Below are positions 27,720 through 38,309 of a DNA stretch of 64,000 nt, piece after piece. Location: positions 14,197,501 through 14,261,500 of the forward strand of contig NC_051433.1 of NCBI RefSeq assembly GCF_001649575.2, written 5' to 3'. Source of the DNA: Kryptolebias marmoratus (taxonomy: Eukaryota > Chordata > Actinopteri > Cyprinodontiformes > Rivulidae). The translations under genes and the position numbers were made by a program. A model generated the notes under the pieces. That model was not told the DNA's origin. It searched no databases and saw only the letters and a program-made list of their open reading frames with translations. Each line of letters begins with the position of its first letter. The stretch's first letter is position 1.

Positions 27720-29419
27720 GACAGGGCGTCCAGGTTGGTTGAGGATGACTGAATATAAAGATTAATCAGCCGAGGAGGCAAAGTTCTGGATCTTGAGAAA
27801 GCTGTGCAAAATCTTTAAGCAACATATATTATTATTACTATTATTATTAATTCAATATTTGAGCTTTAACTCTGTGCGCCACCCCACCATCCTCATCATC
27901 ACGATTAGGCGCCTTCAGTTTGGGAAAAGTCTTGGGTTGCGTGTGAATATATTTGTTGAAGCGCCCCCCCCCAGGATGGCGCGCACGGGAGGGGGGCTGT
28001 TTAGGGACTCATTATCGCCACTGGTAAATAAACAAATGTATTTGGGGTCCGGGAACAAGTTGTGACACGGCACGATAAGGGTGACGGGAGAATCCCACGT
28101 GGCGCAGTCAGTCAGAGGTGCGCTCTGGGAACAGGCGAGCCTTCACAGTCTGCTGTCATGAAGAGCTTCAGACGCTCCTCGTGCTCAAACACCTCCCTCC
28201 CCGTGTCCACGGGCTTATTGTGCAGAGTGATGAGATTAATAATTAACATCACGGGAGGGCAATAATCTTCTCCTCCAAGCTGCATGGGAGTTGCACTGTG
28301 TCATCACGGGCTCTCATCCGGAGTTTTTTTTTTCCCTGTTTGCCTTAGGACAAATGTTGAAGGTGGCAAAAAATCAGAAGTGAAAGTGCAACAGACGTGG
28401 TGAGGGCATCTGTCCCTGCAGACTCATCACACCTCTGCAGACAAAGGCAAACTGGAGGAAAAAAATACTTTTGTGATGTTTCAGTCCATTTTCTGGAGGT
28501 GATGTCTAAACTCTATATGACCCAGGAAACATTTAAATCAAAAGAAATACATACCGACTCCGAACACTTTTAGGTTTTGCCCAAATCTATAATTCCTGTA
28601 TTTGGTGTTGTGGCCTCAAAATGCTCCATTTATAAGTGGACTTCCTAAACGTCAGCATCACAAATATGAAGTTTTTGAGCTAAACAGCATCACACATGTT
28701 CATGATTTCAAAGCTGCTTTGTGATGTGGATCACTCATCACAGTTTTGATTCACCTCTGTAAAATGTGCTTTTTAACGCCTGCTGCCACGAGAAGGGTGA
28801 CGGTGTTTTTGTCTGTTTGTGTGTGTTTGTTTGGCTGTACCATTAATAAAACTCTCAGAGTGCAATCATTGAATGTACATCTGTAAACCAATCAACTTTT
28901 GGAGTCAGCTCAATTCAGGATGGCCTTAGGAAAGGAAGAAGTGGCTGAAACTCAGACAGTTTTAACAACACTGGGCTAACTTTGGTGCGGTAGTAGCATA
29001 CATCATCCCCAACGTGCACTTTATGTGCTAACACAGCTCACACCGTCTCACAATATGGTGTCACATCTTTCTTTGTTATGCATCTGAAGCACAACCCCTT
29101 TTTCTCTCATAGCAGAACGTCTTTAAGAAATTAGTTTTTGAATAACTTCCTCTATTTTAAAGAGGGTGAAACTGAAATAATGACCTTAATTCCTGGAGCG
29201 GCTTTCATGTGGATCTGTGTAGCCCTTTTGTGAAATCACACGTAAAAAAATATGGGTGCTAATTTAAACTTTGAAAAACAGATTAGTTCACAGTTAAAGT
29301 AATTCGCCTTTCTAGACTGAGGTTTTTATCGAAGGTAAAATCCTTTTTATTGTTTAGAGACTGAGAGTGATCCATCCATACTTTTATTACATCCCAAATT
29401 GAATCTTGTGATTCCTAAT
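27720..29419. other. spacer upstream of grm2
   Basis: CpG-richer up to about 28330, with a C run near 27963, then AT-rich. It may include promoter-proximal regulation of grm2. No gene recognised. Confidence 0.5.
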
Positions 29420-29770
29420 ATATCAGTAGCCAGGCCTCATGGCTGCTGTTGGTCCAGAACGCTGCACCTCATATTTAACAACAAACACAGGAGTGTGAGC
29501 ACAGATCTCTCCTGTACGTGCTTCACTTTACTGGCTCTCTGATCACTTTAGGATTTATTTTAAGGCTTTATTGTTGACCTATAAAGCTCCTAATGGGAGA
29601 GCTCCTATATATCTATATGAGTTCTTGCAACCTTATGTGCCCTCTAGCTCTCTTGGCTTTAATAACCACTTGATCTTAGTTGTCTTGAGGTGTCACACAA
29701 AGGAGATCAAGCCTTTGGCCACAACCCCTCCACATAGTAGGCTTTTTGTTTTATCAAATATCTTAAAATT
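29420..29770 (+). mobile_element. LINE reverse transcriptase C-terminal fragment (L2/CR1-like)
   Basis: The text ttggtccagaacgctgcacc corresponds to the VQNAA motif. It is followed in frame by LTYKAPNGRAPIYLYEFLQP and PSSSLGF, the classic end of an L2/CR1-like fish reverse transcriptase. Stops interrupt the 5' part. It lies in the spacer between grm2 and tex264. Confidence 0.85.
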
Positions 29771-29859
29771 CATTTATTTTTGCTGTCTTGCACATCAGCA
29801 TCAGACATATTTTTCTACTTTTTTATTATTTTTATGATACTTTTTGTATACATTTTCTG

Positions 29860-30486
29860 TTTCTGGGACAGTTCAGAGCTTATGAAGTGGAGTTTCGTAG
29901 AAAGCTATGACCAATTAATATCTTACCTGTTGCAGATAGCTCCTCAAACCACTGCAGGTTAGAGAAATAGTTTATTCCTGGGTTTGAATTGGATTAGAGT
30001 TTATTACGAGCCAACAGCTGGTCTGAATGGGGCCCAGAAACGGCTCCAATCTCAAAAACATCATAGCGGTTCATGCAGACACCATTTTAAAAACACATCA
30101 TTGTGTCTCATTCCAGCAGAAAAAATACAAAATGGCATCTGGATGTGCCCCAGCTGCACTGAAAGTGCTACAGCTAGCTGCTGCTGCTATTTGTGCTCAC
30201 AAATAACCACTGATTTTATTTTTGTAAATAACTGTAATGTGATTTTGACGATGGTGTAAAAGTTTTTAAAATACTTCATTCCAACTTGTTTTTATACAGC
30301 CGAAGCTGACTTTGGTCTTGGCCACATTGGGAGAAGCCGATAGCTCATAAATCCAGTAAAAATTAAACTCCATTTCTCCAGACTCAGGCCATTCCAAAAG
30401 CTATCTACAACAGGTAAGATATTAAATATTCATACATTTTTTTTAACAAAACCCAACTTCAAAGGGTCTGAACTATCCCTTCAGGT
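29860..30486. repeat. 550-bp MITE-like family, copy 3
   Basis: The left end gggacagttcagagcttatg mirrors the right end gggtctgaactatccc, giving the longest visible inverted repeats of the family. Inner repeats atcttacctgttgcagatag and ctatctacaacaggtaagat are nearly perfect complements. It contains the shared core at about 30165-30198. Confidence 0.78.
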
Positions 30487-30489
30487 TTT

Positions 30490-32011
30490 TCTCTTTGCTA
30501 TTTTACAGACAACATTTTAGTCAACAGTAGTTGTTTTAAACGTGAATTATAAATAAACCTGAAGAGAAAACATTTGCTCTTATAGATCATGATAGTTATT
30601 AAAGACCAGGGAGTAAAACACAATCTGGCCTATCATAAATGTGCTTGTTTATGTTACATAGAGATTATAAAAAATTAAATATGTAACAGCTCCTAGAGGA
30701 GTGATTTTGATACAGTTGTACTAATATTCTTAAACATGTTTATGCTTTCTGCACTGCCCTTTGATTAAACAGTTCAGATGGGCCGGGGGAATATGCTCCC
30801 TCCCACAGTTGTGCCTAAATTGCACAAGTTGCACCAAACGATTCAGCTTCTGCATTCATATCTGTGCCCAAACAAAGCGGCGACACTCGCAATCACCGCA
30901 TTGTGAAACCTTGAAAGCAGTTAGTCTTTAAGTGCGGGCTTAATAACTTATGAGGAGCTCACAGCCTCATCAGGCATGTGAACAACACTGCTGCCCACGC
31001 TCTGTTACATCTCTCCTAACTGTTGGGAAGCAGACAAATAAAAAATTTCCTCAGTCTGGAGATGAAATGATGCGCCTGTTGCTGTGGAAATCAAGCCGCA
31101 CTCCCAGGGAAGCTGCGCATTAGAGAGCTCGAAAAAACAGACATCTGTGAAACACATTTATGATTCTTAAGAAAAACTTTCCTTTTGAAAATTTTATTCC
31201 ACATGAAAGAGACACAACCATGGAAACACGTTTCTACACTTCTACTAGAACGATATCAACTAACCAACATGTCACAACATGTGTCTGCTAGTAAGTAAAG
31301 TTTGGCTACAATAGAAGAAAAAAATGAAGAGTGCTTTAGATCTAGAAAGAGAAAATTGCAAAAATTTAACAATTATCTGATGAACAACAATGAAATATTC
31401 AGTATAGATTTTAAGGAAAGGGCTTACCTGATTGAATCTCATTAAAACCTATGGAGGTGGAGGCGTTATCACTGCCTCAGATTTTATAGTTTATTTTGTG
31501 TTTTTAAAAACTAAACAAAACAAACATATCGATGAAGGACCATCTTAGTTTTAAAGCAGCAGCTCCTGCACGTTTTCACCCAATCATTCCTGTAAATCAA
31601 GACACCAAACTCAGGAAGTTCTCGCTCGTGTGTGCCAGACATCTCTTCGGCACATGACTCTTATTATTAAACAGCCACACGAAAATTTACTGTTTGAGGA
31701 TGATCCGTGATAGTTGGTGTCACCGTAATTCAAACACATCTGGCCTCTGATTCGCTGCACATCGTTCAGAGTAACCCGAAGTCGCTCTGTCCCGGCAATG
31801 TTTACGCTTAGAAATCTGGAGGTTTGTTTTTTAAAAACCGAGATATTGTTAAACAAAAATTACAGGCTTCGTATAGAAAGTGAAAAGGCGCAGAAATATG
31901 GCATGTTGGTCATGGCGTGAACAGAGTTAGATCCACCAACATGAGTAATCGATAGATAACCAACAACAGCACAGCTGAGAAACTCTCTAGCATGTCAGTG
32001 TTACGTCCTTC
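30490..32011. other. tex264 3'UTR and downstream spacer
   Basis: Follows the tex264 stop codon on the minus strand. AATAAA signals on minus at 31490-31495 and 31193-31198 are possible ends of the transcript. No other feature recognised. Confidence 0.5.
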
Positions 32012-32379
32012 CTACTCATCTCCATCTCCCAGGGGCTCCTTCTTCTCAGCCACCAGTTCAGCTGCTTCTCTACCTTCATCTTCTCCCTTAGGGACCTCTT
32101 CCTCCTTCTCATCTTCTTTCTCCTCCACCTCCTCCTGCTCCTGCTCCTGCTCCTCCTGATCCATGTCCAGCTCTTCAAAGGACGAGCCGCTGCCCACAGA
32201 GTCATTCGAGCCTCTGTCGCTGTGGTCCCTGTGCTTAATGTCCTCGTTTGTGTCCATGACGTCCCTCAGGGGCAGGGAGGAGGCCAGCGAGGCGGCCGTG
32301 GAGGCTGCCAGGGACGTCTCTCTGCTGTCCCACGGCATGCCGCCGCTCACCGAGCTTACATCACTGTGGGAGTCTGCAC
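32012..32379 (-). CDS. tex264: tex264, last coding exon (disordered tail with LIR motif)
   Basis: The acceptor TTTGCCGCAG|GTGCAGAC opens the exon; a glycine codon is split with the exon at 41419; TAG is at 32014-32012. The product is the cytosolic tail of TEX264, an ER membrane receptor for selective ER-phagy. The sequence GADSHSDVSSVS matches the human GADTMSDTSSVS segment. SRETS and GSGSSFEELD follow, FEEL being the LC3-interacting region (codons at 32168-32179) and the two serines before it corresponding to the casein kinase 2 sites known in human. After the LIR comes a Glu/Gln/Asp/Lys-rich stretch with no counterpart in the human tail, encoded by CTCCTG-type repeats on the plus strand at about 32118-32160. 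Candidate polyadenylation signals (AATAAA on minus) are at 31490-31495 and 31193-31198. Confidence 0.92.
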
Positions 32380-32884
32380 CTGCGGCAAAGCAAATAAATC
32401 CAGACAGGTAAAATGGGCTGTGAGAAAAATGGCTGCTCACAACTTAACTTTATCATTACAGCAAAGAAAGCTCAGTTGGAGAGAAATTAACTAAGAATGT
32501 TTCGCTAATTTGTCGAGTTGATGCTGCAGTGGCTTAACCTTTGACCTGCGGGACCTTACAGGAAGTCGGCCCCGTCAGTTGACAGTGACCATCCAAGTGT
32601 TATCTTTGAATCTAATTTTAAAGCAAACAGACAAAAAAAGTGTTTCTTTTCTTTACTTTGCCAACAGCGACCAGTTTTTAATGATGTTCCAAACAAGGCT
32701 GACGCCAACAGTTGGTGCCAAAGATGTAGTAGCCCATCATGTAGCCCACCAGTTTTAGCTCAATATCTATATCCTCCTGCGTCCTCATACGAGGAGATTG
32801 CATTGAAAAAATGACACCAAACAAAAGCTTGGGTCTCAAGAGGATCGAGGATCTAACTGACTTAGTCATTTTTGTGTTGGTTAC

Positions 32885-33300
32885 TGTCGATTAGCTGTGG
32901 CAGCCATCTTGAATTGGGGTGACAGTTGTAGAAGTACATTCAGTGATTACTTCCTGAAAGCTTCTGTCCAGTTGTTCATGAGACATCTTGCTCACAGACA
33001 GTCAAAACTGATTGCATTAGGTTACGAAACAGATAAGTTAGTGTTCAGGATATGTGTTGGGATTGACTCTCAGCTACCAACACAGCAAATTTTACTTGAT
33101 ATCTGGAAGATTCACCGAGTTCGAGCCATTTTTGTGTTTTTTGATGCGTCTTAGTTGAAACAGCCATGTGGAATAGGGGTTGAATCCAATAGGCAATCAG
33201 TTATAGATGCACATCCAGTGATTAGTTTCTCAGAGTTTCATTAAACTCTGTCCATAGTTCACAAGATATTTTGCTAACACAACAGACAAATAAACACATA
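32885..33300. repeat. dimeric dispersed repeat, copy 1
   Basis: Two related units start near 32888 and 33150. They share the order: gcagccat, ggtgacag/ggttgaa, a cca-gtgattac word, gagtttcatta, and atttgctaaca followed by cagac. The 46210-46680 region has the same order, also twice, so the repeat moves or spreads as a dimer. Located in the tex264 intron. Confidence 0.65.
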
Positions 33301-33304
33301 CAGT

Positions 33305-35334
33305 ACAGACACACGCCAGAACAAACAATATTGCTTTCTCCTTCGGTGACGGGTGATAAAGAAGGAAGATCGTTTATCAGCATAAATCTAATAATGCTGT
33401 ATTTGCTTCTGTGCTGTGCTTTGCAAAAAGAAAAATACTCTTGCTGGTTTTGTCTGCAGCACATAGCTTATCTGCAATCACAGAGAGCATCTTTTTGCCT
33501 AATTGATGGAGATTTCTTCACCGACATGATGAGTTTGCTAATGCTTTCTGTCTGAGCTGGAATCAAATTGGCCTTTGATCTGTGTTCGACTGCGACCCAG
33601 TCATCGTTCATTATCTCTGACTACGGGACTTTTTTTATGAGCTGTTCAGAAAGTTATTGGTGGAATGAGCGCAGCGAGACAGTTGCAGAAAGAACGCTGA
33701 CAGAATAAAGACCTTGCTGGAAATCAGGAGTAAATTCTGTCCACCAAATCAAAGCCCGCAGAGATATGAACAGAGTTAACCTGAATGACAAATGGAGAAA
33801 TGTGAAGCCTTCCTAAAAACTGCAAATGAAACTAGAGTAGGTGTCAGACCTGGGAAATATACGAAGCGCATCATACCTTCCACCTACACGAGAAATAACA
33901 CTGAACGTTCGGCCCAGAACTGGTCACCTTGAGGAGAGAGATGGAGGAAAAGAGTGGGAACAGAACCCACAAAAAGACAAATTAATGAATGATGATTACT
34001 TTCATAAACACATGTTTGAGCCAAGATAAAAACTGACTATTAAAAGACATTTAAATATCTTATCTTTGCCGCTGAAGATTTTGTAGGGCGTTAGTTCTTT
34101 CACCGTGCCTCCTTTGTGTCTTCTAAGTTAAGATAAATGTATTTTAAATAGAATCTGACTCAACGAATCCATTGGACACTAAAACACTAGCATGCACATC
34201 AGTGCCCTTGTGCGTTCACACTCCAAATAAGCATCCTGCACACGTCTGCGTGGGTTTGCACCGAATGCGTCATCAGGGACCCAAATATAATAAACAGGGA
34301 GTCACCAAGATGCTCCTGGGGTCAGCCATTTCTTTTCTTTTATGTGAATCTCTACAATCTAATTATCACTTCCAGCAAATCTGATTCTGTTCGTGGAGAA
34401 TTAGGTATGAGAAGTTCATATGGATTTTCATTTGTATCTATTTATGGTGGTGTTGATTGGGCAGCAAGTCCAAACGAAACCAGTGGGAAAGGTCCTCAGT
34501 GGAAAACCTACAGTGTGAATAGGATTTGACATGGTGGGACTGGTTTTTAAAGAATACAGATGGGTTTGAGCTGTGATTCATATCCTATTTGCATGTTGGG
34601 GGGGGGGATATTCTAGAGAGACTCATTTTACAATATGAGGAAGTTTAAAATGTAAGGAATCTCATGGGTAATCATGGATCTTCTTAGGGTAATTGGGTGG
34701 ATAGCCCTCCAAGGAAGACCCTTAACACACTCGACATCTTTCACGCTTTCTACGGCTGCAAGCAAGTCCTGAAATTAGCATTGTGGTTGAAGCCTTTGAA
34801 AGTCTTTTGGATAACATTTGCCTAATGTAGTTAACTAAATTGAGCCCATTGGGATTATTAGCAGAAAATCAAGGTCTTGTTCTTCAAACTGTCTGTGATT
34901 TTTTAAGGAGGTAATTAGACGCAGAAAGGGCTGAGACGCGCCGAGTGTCGGGAGAATCAGAGTCTGGGTGGATTGGAAGATAAGTCCCATATAAAATGCA
35001 TAAACAAAAGCCGAGTAGCAATAAGGCAGACGGATCATCTTGTTTATGAATGAGGACCTGGGAGGAGGAGCATTTAGAGATACTTATAGGATTCTAGAGT
35101 AAAACACAGATTTGCTGGATTGAGTCAGTGTGTAAGCCTTGCATAATAACATGTTTTACTAAATAACTGTGTATTATCATAGATTAAAATGTTTCAGAAA
35201 GAAAGGGGGCATTAATACAACAAAAAGTTGTTACCTCATCGTGTGTAAAGTTTCTACATTTTGTGTCACCACGAGCTTCGTCTCTTACCACTGCAGCCAA
35301 TGGGAACCTTAAAGGAAATTCATAGTCCCCTGCC
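33305..35334. other. tex264 intron, unassigned stretch
   Basis: AT-rich intronic DNA with a G run near 34600. No coding or repeat feature recognised. Confidence 0.5.
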
Positions 35335-35705
35335 TGCTCGACCATTTGCTCAACTGTCTGTGAGGGTCAGGTGGGTCCGTCTGTGGGCTGCCGCTCTATG
35401 TGCCCAGATTTTTGAGACCATGCGGACTCCACATGCTGAGAGCAACAATAAAACTCCAATTCGAAAGGAACTGAACAACAGACGACAAAGACCATAAGTC
35501 AAACCACGAGCAGAGGAGGAAAAACAACAAGGACACTTGTTCCAAAAGAAACTGTCATAAGAGTTTGCTATTTCTACAGTTGGACAATTTGTCACTCAGA
35601 ATAAGAATAGACCATAAGAATAGAAAAAGTCCTGATGAGAAATCTCTTCAAGTTCCTTTTCTTCTTCTTTTCTTCTGAAGTGTTGACAAGCCAATCTTCA
35701 GTTGC
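35335..35705. repeat. local repeat family, full copy
   Basis: The left half contains aataaaactccaattcgaaa and caacagacgacaaagacc; the right half contains cacgagcagaggaggaaaaa and gtgttgacaagcc. The left half recurs at 35905-36085 and the right half at 36540-36745. Class unknown. Confidence 0.55.
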
Positions 35706-35904
35706 TAATCCTCTCCAAAATGACTATAGATAACCAAGCATCACAAAAAATACTGGATGGATTTTACAGCAGTTTGTGTTACCACCACCTATTATGTTGG
35801 AGCAGAAAACTGAATCCCTGGAAAGTTGTGCTGCGGCTAATAAAACAACAGAAAGAAAAGGCTTGAGACAGAATTCATGTTTCCTCATCTGCTCGACTGT
35901 GAGG

Positions 35905-36095
35905 TTGGATGTAAAGCGATCTCATCTGTACCTGTTCCTGAAGCTCCACCAAGTCTTTCGTGCTGCCCGGACGTTTGTGTCCGTGCAGACGGTGTCACCA
36001 GCATCAAGTGCAGCGATTAAACTCCCATTCAAAAAGTGGCGCCAAACGCACAACAGACAAGACCGTGAGACCAACTCATAAACTGTATATACCGA
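35905..36095. repeat. local repeat family, left half
   Basis: Contains gattaaactcccattcaaaa and caacagacaagaccgtgaga, diverged from the left half of the 35335 copy. The preceding text gtgctgcccggacgtttgtg parallels gggctgccgctctatgtg in that copy. Confidence 0.5.
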
Positions 36096-36394
36096 CAGAC
36101 CTCTGACGGGAATCTGGAAGTTGAAGCTAGAATAGAACCAACCTTACTTGTTTCAGTACACGTTTAAATCTCGTCCCTTCCATGTAAATAAATGGGACTT
36201 TGCGGCTGGTAATATTTTAAAAATGAACAATAAATACACCTCAGATCATTTCTTTCAGATGTCGGCTCTTGTTGGTTCATGTAGTTCTTATGTTTCTGCT
36301 GTATGTTCAAATATTCATTCTTGTAATTAGTTATTTCATGCCTAATAGAAAGGTCATGTGACACCATGATTGTGTGTGTGGGGGCGAAGGCAGG

Positions 36395-36745
36395 ACTTAA
36401 AGCTACACATCCCTAGTGCGCAGACTCTGGTTACAAAAAACAACAACATGGCAGCTTCTGCAAACCGGGTCCTGCTGGCTTCAATTCCCAACAAGAAGAG
36501 AAGGCGGGGACACTTGGTCTTTTTATATATACAGTATGTCTTCAGTCCAACCACAAGCAGAGGAAGAAAAACAACTCTGAGGCTTGTTTTGATGAAATAC
36601 TGTGAGAAGAAATTGCCATCAAAAATTGGACAAAGTATCATGCAGGGACAACAAGGACACATAAATTGCTTCAAATTCCTGTTGAGAAACCAAAGTCCTT
36701 TTCATCTTTTCTCATGAATAAATAGTTGACAAACCAGAACATCAT
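36395..36745. repeat. local repeat family, right half
   Basis: Contains caagcagaggaagaaaaaca, gggacaacaaggacac and gttgacaaacc, matching the right half of the 35335 copy. The 115-codon plus-strand frame here is a by-product of the repeat. Confidence 0.5.
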
Positions 36746-37384
36746 TGCCACCTAGTAGACTACAGTAATAAATGATAGTCCTGACTTGAACATGCTGCAG
36801 CTGACCAAAAAATACCACGTGGCGTCTGTGCGTGTCCAGATTTCAAAGCTGAGTGATGGTTTTTGTTATTCCCAGCGACCATCTTTAACCAACTCTTCCA
36901 AAACATTTACAAACTTTAGATCACCAAAAGTGTAGGTCTGTCAAAATAACCAGCAATGCTATATAACAAGCAGAAAAAAGTCAGTGTAACAATATTCCAA
37001 GAGGGTCATTTACGCAGGGTCAGCCCACATCCCCTGATCTCTACGTCTTACATTATTATGTTGATCAGCTGATTACAAACATGGAATTGCTTTGATTAAA
37101 TGGCTCTAGCCTGACCACCTTTTTCTGCCTTCTCTGCAGCCTACATCCACCCCAGTGACTCTGTTTCACACTGTGGGCGATTTAATAAATGTCATGTTTG
37201 CCATGAGCGTCGTTCTGTTCTGTACTACGGGGGGTCTTTGCTTCTGCCATTAGGTGCTAGAACAGAGCCATACAGGGAAATATAGACCACTGCAAATTGC
37301 TACAGTAGAGTCTGAAGTTGAGATGGATTATGGATCTGAAAGCTCAGAAACAACAAAAATGAAAAAAAAAACAGGCAGACTGAC

Positions 37385-37412
37385 TTATTATTATTATTAT
37401 TATTATTATTAT
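37385..37412. repeat. (TTA)n microsatellite
   Basis: Perfect trinucleotide array in the tex264 intron. Confidence 0.95.
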
Positions 37413-37914
37413 AGATATTTATTCTCTACAACATGTCTGTCATTTTAGGTATTTCCAAACAAACAGAAAAGTCTCTTATGCTATTTTCACTCATGTAATG
37501 GCTGAACTGTATATCAGTGTGTGCTTTTAAACAACAAACTGCTGTCAGAGCATCAGCTGTGAGACACAAACCAACATGTTTCACGTGGTTAAATCATATA
37601 AACAACAATTTTCTTCTCCACTAGCTACAACTTCTTTTTGGTAATCTTCAGCAAAACTGCCTCAGATGATCTTTTGACACAAAAATTAATGGATAAATTT
37701 TCCGACTGCAGCTGTTCCTGAACAGGAAATCAAAGTAAATCTGGACTCACACGACAAACAAAAAAAAGCAGGGTTCTTATTAAAGCCAATCTTTTCACAT
37801 AAATGCTTGCATCAGCAGTCATTCCTCCCAATAACACGGTCTTCGATAATTTCTTCTGTAGAAGCCACACCAGGCCCACATACTTGATGTTCGTATGTGT
37901 CTCCCTCCTGACCT

Positions 37915-38080
37915 TTCAACCCCAGCAGGTCGAGGCAGACGGGCGCTCGCCCTGAGCCTGGTTCTGCTGGAGGTTCCTTCCTGTTAAAAAGGAGCCCTTC
38001 TTTTCCATCGTTGTCTCCGTGCTGCTCAAGATGAGGGATTGCAACAAAGTGAAGTCAACGCAATTTGTTGATTTCCTTAA
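37915..38080 (+). repeat. common teleost interspersed repeat
   Basis: The phrases cccagcaggtcgaggcagac, gagcctggttctgctggagg and ttccttcctgttaaaaagga form a text found in many copies in percomorph fish genomes. Its class is not known to me. It ends just before the hAT MITE at 38083. Confidence 0.6.
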
Positions 38081-38082
38081 AC

Positions 38083-38306
38083 CAGAGGTGTCAAACTCCA
38101 GGCCTTGAGGGCCGCTGTCCTGTAGGTTTTAGGTTTTTCTGCTCCAACACACCTGATTCAAATGGTTTAATCACCTCCTCACCAAATCATCAGGTTCTCC
38201 AGGAGCACGGCAACAAGTCATCCATTTAAACCAGGTGTTTTAAAGCAAGAACACGTCTAAAACATGCAGGAGAGCGACCCCCGAGGAAAGGAGTTTGACA
38301 CCTGTG
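38083..38306. mobile_element. hAT-type hairpin MITE with perfect TSD (copy 3)
   Basis: Starts CAGAGGTGTCAAACTCCAGG and ends GAGTTTGACACCTGTG. It is flanked by identical 8-bp ccttaaac at 38075-38082 and 38307-38314. It lies in the large tex264 intron and shares the cacacctgattcaaat and aaaacatgcagga words with the other copies. Confidence 0.85.
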
Positions 38307-38309
38307 CCT

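Noticed and set aside
28090..28160. tRNA-like phrase near gtggcgcagtcagtcagagg
   Set aside because: No cloverleaf pairing or proper A and B boxes could be made.
32163..32494. Plus-strand frames of 82 and 90 codons, and a 72-codon Arg-rich minus frame
   Set aside because: They are shadows of the tex264 last exon; the acidic repeat codes Arg/Lys in a shifted frame.
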